Below, one piece after another: positions 53,864 through 60,326 of a stretch of 64,000 nt of DNA. This DNA comes from a virus: positions 1-64,000 of IMG/VR virus record IMGVR_UViG_3300035670_000193. One strand, 5' to 3'. How positions within the stretch are numbered: position 1 is the stretch's first letter; each line of letters begins with the position of its first letter. The notes under the pieces are model-generated. The model worked only from the letters and a program-made list of their open reading frames with translations. It was not told the DNA's origin and ran no database searches. Both the position numbers and the translations under genes were made by a program.

Positions 53864-54227
53864 ATATGTTGATTTAATTTTAAAGAAAAAGACAACCAAA
53901 GAAGAGTTGGACTTTAAAAACTACCAACCTTTTATTGTCAATAGGTCATTATCGTACCATTTAGATTGTATACCTTATGTCAACGAAATGAATATGTACC
54001 CAGGTACAGATAAAGATATGCAATACCAGTATTTTCTAAATAGTATAAGGTCTATGAAACGGAAATTCGAACCGTGGCAGAAATCAGAGACCGACAAAAA
54101 TATAGAATCCGTAAAAAAATACTTTGGTTATTCTAATGAAAAAGCCAAAGAAGCTTTGCGTATTTTAACTGATGAACAAGTCGCTGAAATTAAAAGAATA
54201 ACAACAAAAGGCGGAGTGACCAAGTAA
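53847..54227 (+). CDS. 62: Clamp loader small subunit gp62
   Basis: This 126-residue protein is shorter than T4 gp62 (187 aa) but like the compact versions in cyanophages. It has MNTPFEYVDLILKKKT at the start, YQPFIVNRSLSYHLDCI, VNEMNMY and FGYSNEKAKEALRILTDEQ. I chose the ATG at 53847, which gives the family N-terminus MNxPFxxV; an upstream in-frame TTG is the only way to extend it. It overlaps the nuclease gene by 17 bases and regA by one, so its translation is probably coupled. Confidence 0.9.
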   Translation: MNTPFEYVDLILKKKTTKEELDFKNYQPFIVNRSLSYHLDCIPYVNEMNMYPGTDKDMQYQYFLNSIRSMKRKFEPWQKSETDKNIESVKKYFGYSNEKAKEALRILTDEQVAEIKRITTKGGVTK

Positions 54228-54631
54228 TGATTTCAATATCTAGTTTAATTGAAGTAACACTAAAAGAAAAAGACGACTTTTTAAAGGTTCGTGAAACACT
54301 TACACGAATTGGAGTTGCATCTAAAAAAGAAAGAACATTGTACCAATCTTGCCATATCTTACATAAACAAGGCAAATATTATATCGTACACTTTAAAGAA
54401 TTATTTGCACTTGATGGCAAAGAAACCGATATAACAGAAAACGATTTGGCAAGACGCAACGCAATTGCAAAACTACTAGAGGATTGGGAACTAGTTAAGA
54501 TTGTCAATAAAACTCAAGCAGAAACTCCAACACCAATATTTCTCTCTCAAATCAAAATAATATCACATAAAGAAAAAGATGATTGGGAATTAGTACCAAA
54601 GTATAATATTGGTAAAAAATCTAATCAATAA
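54227..54631 (+). CDS. regA: Translational repressor RegA
   Basis: This 134-residue protein compares with T4 RegA (122 aa), which binds early mRNAs at their start codons and represses translation. Conserved segments are EVTLKEKDDFLKVRETLTRIGVASK in outline, TLYQSCHILHKQGKYYIVHFKELF in outline, DLARRNAIAKLLEDW and the C-terminal WELVPKYNIGKK. In T4 its own message and those of 44/62/45 are targets, and the overlap with gene 62 keeps that arrangement. DNA polymerase gene 43, which follows regA in T4, is absent here. Confidence 0.95.
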   Translation: MISISSLIEVTLKEKDDFLKVRETLTRIGVASKKERTLYQSCHILHKQGKYYIVHFKELFALDGKETDITENDLARRNAIAKLLEDWELVKIVNKTQAETPTPIFLSQIKIISHKEKDDWELVPKYNIGKKSNQ

Positions 54632-54651
54632 AAAACTGAATATATAATTGG

Positions 54652-54665
54652 TCCGCATTTGCGGA
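54652..54665 (+). other. Hairpin in the leader of the permease gene
   Basis: TCCGC/GCGGA closes an ATTT loop in the 56-base gap between regA and the membrane protein gene. No T-run follows. A TATAAT at 54643-54648 just upstream could be a -10 element, but no convincing -35 is present. The ribosome site GAAGGAG lies at about 54675-54681. Confidence 0.45.
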
Positions 54666-54687
54666 GGCAACTTGAGAAGGAGTAATT

Positions 54688-55728
54688 ATGGAGTTTTTGA
54701 AACTTATGGATGGTCTTGGCTATCTGTGGATGATTTTTTTCATAATGATAACTGCTGGACTAGCAAAAGAATATAGTCTTTTTGCCCCAGCGTTCTCTTA
54801 CGTAAGAAATACATTCCGTTCAAATAAGTTTGTTGTTGTTTTATTAAGTGCAATCGGTGGTGTATTACCAATTGAAGGTCGAGTAACTGTATCTGCTGGA
54901 CTTTTAGATACAGTAGCACCGAAATCTGGTCATGGTCGTGAAAAGATGGGAATAGTTGACTATCTTTCTACACACCACTATTATATGTGGTCACCACTTG
55001 AAAAAACTGTAATTCTACCTATTGCAGCTTTTGGTCTTACCTATGCAACATTCATAGGTATGATTGCACCATTACTGGTGGTTAGTTTATTGTTCATCGG
55101 ATACTACATCTGGTCTCAAGTAAAAGATGAAGAACTAAACATAGCACCAACAAACTTCAAAATGAGTAGTGTCATACGTAATATCTTTCCGATGTTTATA
55201 GCATTGGGAACATATGTTGCGGTTGGCGGACACTCAAACGTCTTTACAATTTTTGGACTGTTAGCACTTTATTATATTTTCTTGACTCAACAATGGAACT
55301 ATAAAAAGTTATTATCTTACATTAATTGGGAAGTGTTAATTACAGTTGCAATTGTCATTGTATTAGGAAATTTCTTCAAGTCTTATGGTAATGAATACAC
55401 AGAACTAATCAAGTCTGTTGGTTTAGACCCAACAACTTTCTTTGGTATGTTATTCATTTCTATACTAGGGTTTGTGGCAAGTTTCTTAATGGGCAGTTCT
55501 GGTAAATTTATTGCCCTTGCGGTAATAATGGCACAAGTTTTTGGTATTGAATACTTTTTATGGTTCTTTGCCGTTGACTATGCTGGCTATCTACTAAGTC
55601 CAATGCACAAATGTGTGATGGTAGGAAATAGATATTTTGGTACACCACTCTCTACCTACTATAAGGCACTTGGTGGTTGGGCAATTATTTTATTAATTAC
55701 CGCTGGATTATTGACTTTTGCATTATAA
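54688..55728 (+). CDS. Multi-pass membrane permease-like protein (DUF401-like)
   Basis: This 346-residue protein has about nine or ten hydrophobic segments (for example LGYLWMIFFIMITAGLA, FVVVLLSAIGGVLPI, LIAPLLVVSLLFIGYYIW-like at about 128-146, VLITVAIVIVLGNFF, GMLFISILGFVASFLMG, WAIILLITAGLLTFAL). Two loop motifs, GVLPIEGRVTVSAGLLD and LLSPMHKCVMVGNRYFG, sit in opposite halves and resemble the paired signature regions of the DUF401/ion-transporter-type family. It would be in the host inner membrane; the substrate is unknown. It has a good ribosome site and follows regA, where T4 has DNA polymerase. The family label is from memory. Confidence 0.72.
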   Translation: MEFLKLMDGLGYLWMIFFIMITAGLAKEYSLFAPAFSYVRNTFRSNKFVVVLLSAIGGVLPIEGRVTVSAGLLDTVAPKSGHGREKMGIVDYLSTHHYYMWSPLEKTVILPIAAFGLTYATFIGMIAPLLVVSLLFIGYYIWSQVKDEELNIAPTNFKMSSVIRNIFPMFIALGTYVAVGGHSNVFTIFGLLALYYIFLTQQWNYKKLLSYINWEVLITVAIVIVLGNFFKSYGNEYTELIKSVGLDPTTFFGMLFISILGFVASFLMGSSGKFIALAVIMAQVFGIEYFLWFFAVDYAGYLLSPMHKCVMVGNRYFGTPLSTYYKALGGWAIILLITAGLLTFAL

Positions 55729-55733
55729 ACCTG

Positions 55734-55741
55734 TATAAATA
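55734..55741 (+). promoter_or_regulatory. Late promoter TATAAATA
   Basis: This exact late consensus lies five bases after the permease stop. The inferred start site (about 55747) falls inside the adjoining hairpin, so the transcript would begin with a stem. It drives the 71-residue gene at 55807 and possibly hsp20. Confidence 0.68.
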
Positions 55742-55743
55742 TA

Positions 55744-55777
55744 GATGTGGTTGCCCATGTTGGGAGCCACATCTTTT
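55744..55777 (+). terminator. Two-tier hairpin with T-run, overlapping a late transcript start
   Basis: GATGTGG/CCACATC forms the outer stem and CCCA/TGGG an inner stem, followed by TTTT. For read-through from the permease gene it can act as an intrinsic terminator. For transcripts from the late promoter at 55734 it would be a 5' stabilising hairpin. Confidence 0.72.
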
Positions 55778-55806
55778 GACTAACTCGCTTAACTAAGGAG
55801 AAAACC

Positions 55807-56022
55807 ATGTTAGCATACGCAAATGCGGCTATTGACGCCGTTCAAAATATCAAATCCCAAGCAATTTCAACAATCGTTAAAGATGAAACTTTTGCAACTC
55901 CATTGCAATCTTTCGTTGATGCACAAACCTCTTTTGCAAAAACAGCAACAAAATCCGTTTATGAATTTGTTGATGCTGTAAGCAAATTTGACTATGCTTC
56001 TTTAGCAAAAGTCTCTAAGTAA
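55807..56022 (+). CDS. Small helical protein, strongly expressed late
   Basis: This 71-residue protein is alanine/serine-rich and amphipathic helical: NAAIDAVQNIKSQAISTIV, then TPLQSFVDAQTSFAKTATKSVYEFVDAVSKF in outline. It loosely resembles phasin-like helical proteins, but similarity of composition could explain that. Signals around it point to high late expression: an exact TATAAATA, a 5' hairpin, a strong site AAGGAGAAAACC, and codons rich in T/C-ending forms. It may be an abundant virion or host-takeover protein. I do not recognise the family. Confidence 0.68.
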   Translation: MLAYANAAIDAVQNIKSQAISTIVKDETFATPLQSFVDAQTSFAKTATKSVYEFVDAVSKFDYASLAKVSK

Positions 56023-56035
56023 TAGGAGGTTCATT

Positions 56036-56536
56036 ATGACATTACAACTCGCTCCATGGGGTAATAGTGCTTCTTTAAAAGATTTGGACAAATTTTTTGT
56101 GGGTTTTGATGACCAATGGACTCGTCTTGCAAAGTTCCACGATGAACTGACCAAGAATGTTCCAAACTATCCTCCATACAACATTCGAAAGACAGACGAA
56201 AACAACTATACCATTGAATTGGCTGTGGCTGGTTTTACAAAGTCTAACATCGACATTTCAATTGAAAATGATAAATTGATTGTTAAAGGATTCATGCGTG
56301 ACGACCTTGATGGTGAACCTGAAGATTTTCTTTTCAAAGGTATTGCCAATCGTGCGTTCACACGTATGTTTGCTTTGAGTGACCAGATTGAAGTACATAA
56401 TGCGGAACTTGTAAATGGAATGCTTCGTATCTTTTTAGAGAGAATTATTCCTGAACACAAGAAACCACGAAAAATTGAAGTAAGTGATGTAATCGAAACG
56501 ACACCAAAAAAAGTTGCCAAAAATGAAGTTTCTTAA
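56036..56536 (+). CDS. hsp20: Small heat-shock protein (Hsp20/alpha-crystallin)
   Basis: This 166-residue protein has the alpha-crystallin domain at about residues 43-140: YPPYNIRKTDENNYTIELAVAGFTKSNIDI in outline, LIVKGFMRD, FLFKGIANRAFTRMFALSDQIEVHNAEL in outline, and NGMLRIFLERIIPE ending with the family L-x-I/V-x-L-like strand. It is like the IbpA-type Hsp20 of cyanophages, which is thought to help fold capsid or host proteins. It follows the 71-residue gene by 13 bases with a strong AGGAGG site, so the two are probably coexpressed late. Confidence 0.93.
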   Translation: MTLQLAPWGNSASLKDLDKFFVGFDDQWTRLAKFHDELTKNVPNYPPYNIRKTDENNYTIELAVAGFTKSNIDISIENDKLIVKGFMRDDLDGEPEDFLFKGIANRAFTRMFALSDQIEVHNAELVNGMLRIFLERIIPEHKKPRKIEVSDVIETTPKKVAKNEVS

Positions 56537-56666
56537 TAAAGTTTGGAACTATTTGGTGGAATTTACTGATGAATTTGCGAGAGCAAGAGCTGCAACCGAA
56601 TTGGCTCGTAGAGGTTTATACAAACAAGCCAATTGCCTTATGACGCAAAAATCAGATAAAAAATAA
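56523..56666 (+). CDS. 47-residue basic protein after hsp20
   Basis: This short gene overlaps the last 14 bases of hsp20. It encodes MKFLNKVWNYLVEFTDEFAR, then ARAATELARRGLYKQANCLM and a lysine-rich tail. The helix is amphipathic with an aromatic N-terminal half, and the second half resembles DUF1127-like small basic proteins (RARAATELxRxG). A clear frame of 47 codons in an otherwise empty stretch and tight linkage to hsp20 support it as real. The function is unknown. Confidence 0.62.
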   Translation: MKFLNKVWNYLVEFTDEFARARAATELARRGLYKQANCLMTQKSDKK

Positions 56667-56667
56667 G

Positions 56668-56705
56668 TGGCAATAATACTAGGGGGTGGTTGCCATCTCC
56701 TAGTA
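56668..56705 (+). other. Predicted RNA pseudoknot or switching hairpin
   Basis: Two perfect complementary pairs interleave: TGGCAA (56668-56673) with TTGCCA (56690-56695), and TACTAGG (56677-56683) with CCTAGTA (56699-56705). They cannot form as nested hairpins, so the RNA would be an H-type pseudoknot or two alternative stems. It fills the gap just before the start codon at 56710. Confidence 0.55.
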
Positions 56706-56709
56706 ACTC

Positions 56710-56940
56710 ATGTACAATCTTTATATTATGAAAAAATCTAAATCAAACAAATCATTTCTGCGGATGAGGAACAAACTCAACCAGGATGTTTACTATACTT
56801 TCTCAGAATGGGAATCTAAATTTATTGATGATGTGGAATTTATTTACGTTGTCAAAAATATTGGTATTAAAGAAACTCCAAAATTGATGCGTAAAGAAAA
56901 TTTAGAAAGGGTGAAAGATGAAAAAAAAGTATTTGGTTGA
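56710..56940 (+). CDS. Small uncharacterised protein
   Basis: This protein of up to 76 residues is basic at its N-terminus (KKSKSNKSFLRMRNKLNQDVYYTFSEWESKF in outline) and has a C-terminal ETPKLMRKENLERVKDEKK helix. The ATG at 56710 lies right behind the pseudoknot-like element; an internal ATG at 56728 (MKKSKSN) is an equally possible start. It overlaps the next gene by 23 bases. No family was recognised. Confidence 0.58.
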   Translation: MYNLYIMKKSKSNKSFLRMRNKLNQDVYYTFSEWESKFIDDVEFIYVVKNIGIKETPKLMRKENLERVKDEKKVFG

Positions 56941-57202
56941 AACTGTTTCAATTTTTCGTATGCGTTACGTTGTTGAAGCAAAAGAAAAAGAACACGCAAT
57001 GGATGAAGTAGTTTGTTCTTTAGGTGATACTGAATTCAAAGAATTTTCACAATCTCATGTTGATGAGTGTATTACTTCTACCAGAGAACTGACGGATGAA
57101 GAATATTTCAAAGTCTTTGATGAAGATAATGATTATCTGAAATCTTGGACTGATGAACAGAAGTTAAGTTTTGTGAACAAAATTAATTATGATACACAAT
57201 AG
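56918..57202 (+). CDS. Small conserved phage protein of unknown function
   Basis: This 94-residue protein starts KKKYLVETVSIFRMRYVVEAKEKEHAMDEVV in outline and then has an acidic region FKEFSQSHVDECITSTREL and LKSWTDEQKLSFVNKINY. Proteins with 'xYVVEAKxxxHAxDEV...EFSQ' are common hypothetical proteins in marine T4-like phages. The beta-alpha-beta start suggests a ferredoxin-like fold. The ribosome site AAAGGGTG lies directly upstream inside the previous gene. It overlaps the nucleotidyltransferase gene by 14 bases. Confidence 0.68.
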   Translation: MKKKYLVETVSIFRMRYVVEAKEKEHAMDEVVCSLGDTEFKEFSQSHVDECITSTRELTDEEYFKVFDEDNDYLKSWTDEQKLSFVNKINYDTQ

Positions 57203-57587
57203 GATTATATTTGTAAACGGAACTTTCGATATACTCCATGTGGGTCACATTAAACTCCTAAATTTTGCAAAAAGTTTAGGAGATTATCTTTTGGTTGGTA
57301 TTGATTCTGATGAAAGAGTGAAAAAATTAAAAGGTAATAATAGACCAATAAACAACCAATACGAAAGAAAGTTTCTATTAGAAAATTTAAAATCGGTGGA
57401 TGAAGTTTCTGTTTTCAATAATGATTCTGAATTGTTGAACTTGATTGAAAAATCCAATTTAATGGTCAAAGGTTCTGATTACATCGGTTGTGAAATTATT
57501 GGTGCAGATAAAATTGAAATAGAATTTTTTGGAAGAATCGATGATTACTCAACAACTCAGAAGATTAAAGATATTATTAGTCGGTGA
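57189..57587 (+). CDS. HldE-C/RfaE-type cytidylyltransferase-fold nucleotidyltransferase
   Basis: This 132-residue protein has NGTFDILHVGHIKLLNFAK with the HxGH nucleotidyltransferase motif at residues 17-20, and SDERVKKLKGNNRPINNQYERKFLLENL in outline, typical of the ADP-heptose synthase C-terminal domain (adenylyl transfer to heptose-1-phosphate). In bacteria this domain is usually fused behind the kinase; here it is a separate gene placed before it. The ISxxK-type ending (TTQKIKDII) is also family-like. A role in making a nucleotide-activated sugar is likely; the exact sugar is not readable. Confidence 0.87.
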   Translation: MIHNRIIFVNGTFDILHVGHIKLLNFAKSLGDYLLVGIDSDERVKKLKGNNRPINNQYERKFLLENLKSVDEVSVFNNDSELLNLIEKSNLMVKGSDYIGCEIIGADKIEIEFFGRIDDYSTTQKIKDIISR

Positions 57588-58293
57588 TGATTGTTTAGAT
57601 GTGTACCAATATGGTACTGTTGAACGAATCAGTCCTGAAGCTCCTGTTCCCATTTTAAAACGTTCTCATACAGAAAAACTTCCAGGTATGGCAGGTAACG
57701 TGTATGAGAATTTAACTAAATTGGGTTGTAATGTTTTTTATGTTCACAATGAAACTTCCACAAAAACAAGAATAATTGATATTAAATCAAAACAACACAT
57801 TGTTCGTATCGATGAAGATTTTAAATGCACCCCTTTAACTTTCAATGATGTTAATACTTATAACATTGATGCTATAGTTGTTTCTGATTATGATAAAGGT
57901 ACTATAACGTATGACTTTGTTAAAGAATTAAGAAAAAGATTTGATGGTCCAATCTTTGTTGATACAAAGAAAAAAGATTTAAAAGAATTTGAAGGATGCA
58001 TTGTAAAAATTAATTCGAAAGAATATCGTGAAGCAAAAACTCTTTGTTCAAATTTAATTATAACTCTCGGTGAAAAAGGTGCAATTTACAAAGGTAAAAA
58101 TTATCCAGCTCATCTTGTAAGAGTTGCTGATGTTTGTGGTGCTGGAGATACTTTTTTGTCATCACTTGTCTATAAGTATTTGTTAACAAAAAATATGGAT
58201 GATTCAATAGAATTTTCCTTAAAAGCTTCAGCAATTACTGTACAACATACTGGTGTGTATGCACCATCAATGGAGGAAATAAATGCGACTTGA
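57541..58293 (+). CDS. HldE-N-type PfkB sugar kinase
   Basis: This 250-residue protein begins MITQQLRRLKILLVGDDCLDVY and continues GTVERISPEAPVPILK, the diagnostic HldE/RfaE kinase string. It ends with VCGAGDTFLSSL (GAGD at residues 200-203), the PfkB anion-hole and catalytic Asp motif. It is shorter than the usual 310-320 residues of HldE-N, with the PGMAGNV loop retained but the middle trimmed. I chose the ATG at 57541 (46-base overlap with the transferase gene); a TTG at 57529 would add four residues. With its neighbour it reconstitutes both HldE activities. Confidence 0.87.
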   Translation: MITQQLRRLKILLVGDDCLDVYQYGTVERISPEAPVPILKRSHTEKLPGMAGNVYENLTKLGCNVFYVHNETSTKTRIIDIKSKQHIVRIDEDFKCTPLTFNDVNTYNIDAIVVSDYDKGTITYDFVKELRKRFDGPIFVDTKKKDLKEFEGCIVKINSKEYREAKTLCSNLIITLGEKGAIYKGKNYPAHLVRVADVCGAGDTFLSSLVYKYLLTKNMDDSIEFSLKASAITVQHTGVYAPSMEEINAT

Positions 58294-58639
58294 AGGTAAT
58301 GTTAAAAAAGGTTGGGGTAGCGAATACATTTTTGCGACCAATGACAAGTATTGTGGTAAGTTTATGAATTTCCATGAAGGCGCTAAATTCTCCATGCACT
58401 TTCATTCCGAAAAAGATGAGACATGGTATGTACTAAAAGGAAAATTTATCGTAAAATATATCGATACAAAAAATGCAGAAATACAAGATAAAGAATTAAA
58501 TACTGGTGATGTTTGGCACAACCCACCTTTGTTACCACACCAATTAATATGTGTCGAACAAGGTACTATTATTGAAGTGTCAACACCAGATTCCGTTGAA
58601 GACAATTATAGAGTGATGCCTGGAGATTCACAAAAATGA
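58283..58639 (+). CDS. Cupin-domain protein
   Basis: This 118-residue protein is a single cupin: KGWGSEYIFATNDKYCGKFMNF, then MHFHSEKDETWYVLKGKFIVKY with metal-binding histidines and Glu (motif 1), and GDVWHNPPLLPHQLIC (motif 2). It resembles the C-terminal domain of type II mannose-6-phosphate isomerases and small sugar-phosphate cupins. It overlaps the kinase gene by 11 bases and dCMP deaminase by four, so it is likely to act on the same sugar as the heptose-type module. Confidence 0.85.
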   Translation: MRLEGNVKKGWGSEYIFATNDKYCGKFMNFHEGAKFSMHFHSEKDETWYVLKGKFIVKYIDTKNAEIQDKELNTGDVWHNPPLLPHQLICVEQGTIIEVSTPDSVEDNYRVMPGDSQK

Positions 58640-59130
58640 AACAAAAGTTTGTTGATGCATATATGGATGTGGCAGAAAGGTTTGCCAAATTGTCTAGTGC
58701 AAAACGGTTACAAGTTGGTGCCATCATTGTCAAAGATGACCGAATTATTTCAATTGGATACAATGGTATGCCTTCTGGTTGGACCAATGATTGTGAGGAA
58801 ACCGAGTTCGTTTTGAATAGTGAAATCTACCAAACTCCAGAAGAGATGGAGAAAATGGGTTATCAGAGAACCGATAAAGGTAATTGGCATAAAAGCAGAA
58901 CTAAACCAGAAGTCATCCATGCTGAAGCTAATGCTATCGCTAAGCTGGCCAAAGGGAGTGAGTCTGGAGATGGTTCCGTAATGTTCCTAACTCATTCTCC
59001 ATGCATAGAATGTGCAAAACAGATATATACAGCTGGAATAAAGAAAGTTTACTTTAAGAACCACTACCGAAATACTCAAGGAATTAACTTTTTGGAAAAA
59101 TGTAACGTGGAAGTGGTTGAATATGAGTAG
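58636..59130 (+). CDS. cd: dCMP deaminase
   Basis: This 164-residue enzyme converts dCMP to dUMP for thymidylate synthesis. The zinc site is complete: HAEANAI (His95, Glu97) and SPCIECAKQI (Cys123, Cys126). RLQVGAIIVKDDRIISIGYNGMPSG in outline is the family N-terminal signature, and the insert around residues 52-90 holds the region that binds the second zinc or effector in T4 Cd (193 aa). It sits between the cupin and AdoMet-decarboxylase-like genes with four- and eight-base overlaps. Confidence 0.95.
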   Translation: MKQKFVDAYMDVAERFAKLSSAKRLQVGAIIVKDDRIISIGYNGMPSGWTNDCEETEFVLNSEIYQTPEEMEKMGYQRTDKGNWHKSRTKPEVIHAEANAIAKLAKGSESGDGSVMFLTHSPCIECAKQIYTAGIKKVYFKNHYRNTQGINFLEKCNVEVVEYE

Positions 59131-59479
59131 TTGGGGTTACCACTTAGTCATCGATGCCAAAGGTTGTGATACCACTTTAGTCAAAAATTGTGAGTATATA
59201 CAAACTTTTGTGTCTGAAATGGTAGAAAAAATCAAAATGGTACCATATGGTGACCCAATTTTGGCACATTTTGGTCCAGAGCCTTGTAATACCGGATGGA
59301 CCGTGATACAATTAATTGAAACATCTAGTATTGTTGGCCATTTTATGGATGAAAGTGGTGACCTTTATCTGGATGTTTTTAGTTGTAAAGAATTTGATAA
59401 AAACATAGTTATTGAGTTTTTAAAGAAAAGCTTTAAACCGAAAAAAGTGAAGAGTAAATTTATCAAAAGGCAAGCATAA
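59123..59479 (+). CDS. speD: S-adenosylmethionine decarboxylase-like protein (SpeD)
   Basis: This 118-residue protein has SSWGYHLVIDAKGCD at the start and the core LIETSSIVGHFMDESGDLYLDVFSCKEFD in outline, matching SpeD around the self-cleavage serine (E-x-S-x-x-x-H) and the DxFSC motif. Active SpeD makes decarboxylated AdoMet for spermidine; phage versions are shorter than the bacterial enzyme and their activity is often unproven. The ATG at 59123 is used; an in-frame TTG at 59117 is less likely. It overlaps dCMP deaminase by eight bases. Confidence 0.84.
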   Translation: MSSWGYHLVIDAKGCDTTLVKNCEYIQTFVSEMVEKIKMVPYGDPILAHFGPEPCNTGWTVIQLIETSSIVGHFMDESGDLYLDVFSCKEFDKNIVIEFLKKSFKPKKVKSKFIKRQA

Positions 59480-59499
59480 CTTTTTAAGAGGAAGTAAAA

Positions 59500-59997
59500 A
59501 TGAAGTTAAGCATAACTAAGTGTCCAGATAAAAAACTTTTTCGACCTTTTGTAAAAAGAGCTGCGTTATTTTTTGCTCAAGAATTGATGACTCCAAAAAT
59601 GTTGGAGAATATTTCAGTATCAATTAAATTTGATAAAAATTTAAATGCCTTTGGATATGCTGGAATTTTAGATTATAATGACAGCAATAAACCAAGAGAA
59701 TTTGAAATTGAATTGCATCCAGGAATTGGAGCGCATGATATTTTAGAAACTTTAGCGCATGAAATGGTTCACGTGAAACAATATGCATATAGCGATTTAA
59801 ACGAAGCGTGTACTAGATGGCGTGGCAAAAAAGTCGAAAATATGGACTATTACGATGAACCTTGGGAAATTGAAGCAAATGGTATATCGTTTAGTTTGTT
59901 ACAAAAATTTGCAGCAAAAGAAAAACTTTGGGAAGTATTTGAAGATTTTCAAAATCCAAACAGAGTTATAGAAAATGAACCTATAAAATGGTTATAA
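59500..59997 (+). CDS. SprT-like zinc metalloprotease
   Basis: This 165-residue protein contains DILETLAHEMVHVKQYAYSDL with the zinc-protease motif HEMVH at residues 87-91, followed by WRGKKVENMDYYDEPWEIEANG, which supplies the third ligand Glu in the EPWEIEA segment. Such putative metallopeptidases are frequent in marine T4-like phages; their substrate is unknown. The ribosome site AAGAGGAAG lies upstream. It is the last protein gene before the tRNA region. Confidence 0.86.
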   Translation: MKLSITKCPDKKLFRPFVKRAALFFAQELMTPKMLENISVSIKFDKNLNAFGYAGILDYNDSNKPREFEIELHPGIGAHDILETLAHEMVHVKQYAYSDLNEACTRWRGKKVENMDYYDEPWEIEANGISFSLLQKFAAKEKLWEVFEDFQNPNRVIENEPIKWL

Positions 59998-60025
59998 AAA
60001 AACAACTGGTATAAGAAAAATTGAG

Positions 60026-60045
60026 GTGTTGTAAAAAAACAACAC
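60026..60045. repeat. 20-bp palindrome, copy 1 of a duplicated operator-like element
   Basis: GTGTTGTAAAAAAACAACAC is a perfect dyad around an A-run, 15 bp ahead of the -35 at 60061. The reverse complement of its inner 18 bp recurs exactly at 61226-61243 ahead of the other tRNA-region promoter. A half copy (TAAAAAAACAAC) lies at about 59994-60005. Confidence 0.8.
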
Positions 60046-60060
60046 TACGTTAAAAAAAGC

Positions 60061-60089
60061 TTGACAAATTTTGGATATATAAGTACAAT
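60061..60089 (+). promoter_or_regulatory. Strong sigma70-type promoter
   Basis: TTGACA at 60061-60066 and TACAAT at 60084-60089 are separated by exactly 17 bp. The start site would be near 60096. It drives a small unit that ends at the terminator at 60266 and, if read through, the first tRNA run. Confidence 0.85.
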
Positions 60090-60120
60090 CGTTTCATTAA
60101 ATAATTTTTGGAGATTTAAA

Positions 60121-60237
60121 GTGTTTACCCGTTTACAACTCATATCGACACATAAGCAGTCTAGTGATTATCGCACATTTATTTGTGGCGAGAATACACC
60201 AGCGCTATGGCTTGGCGAAGGGTTTTGTAAAGGATAA
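60121..60237 (+). CDS. Possible 38-residue micro-protein
   Basis: A GTG start preceded by TTGGAGATTTAAA opens a 38-codon frame: MFTRLQLISTHKQSSDYRTF, then a short hydrophobic/polar end with ENTPALWLGEGFCKG. It lies in a complete unit with a strong promoter upstream and a terminator 29 bases downstream. Against it: a GTG start, short length and no recognised relatives. The unit could instead express a 200-nt RNA. I regard coding as possible, not established. Confidence 0.42.
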   Translation: MFTRLQLISTHKQSSDYRTFICGENTPALWLGEGFCKG

Positions 60238-60265
60238 AATGTAACAAAAATTAGAATCCAAACAC

Positions 60266-60298
60266 AAAACCCTAGACCTAAAAAATCTAGGGTTTTTT
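60266..60298 (+). terminator. Intrinsic terminator before the tRNA genes
   Basis: AAAACCCTAGA/TCTAGGGTTTT forms an 11-bp stem with a nine-base A-rich loop, followed by further T residues. It closes the mini-unit that starts at about 60096. Confidence 0.9.
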
Positions 60299-60311
60299 GT
60301 TTTGGTTTTAC

Positions 60312-60326
60312 TGCTCTTTAAAAATT
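60312..60326 (+). promoter_or_regulatory. boxA-like antitermination site, copy 1
   Basis: TGCTCTTTAAAAATT is nearly the rRNA-leader boxA of E. coli (TGCTCTTTAACAATT) and fits the betaproteobacterial form. It lies 14 bases after the terminator and 50 before the first tRNA, and would recruit NusB/S10 to the tRNA transcript. Confidence 0.6.
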
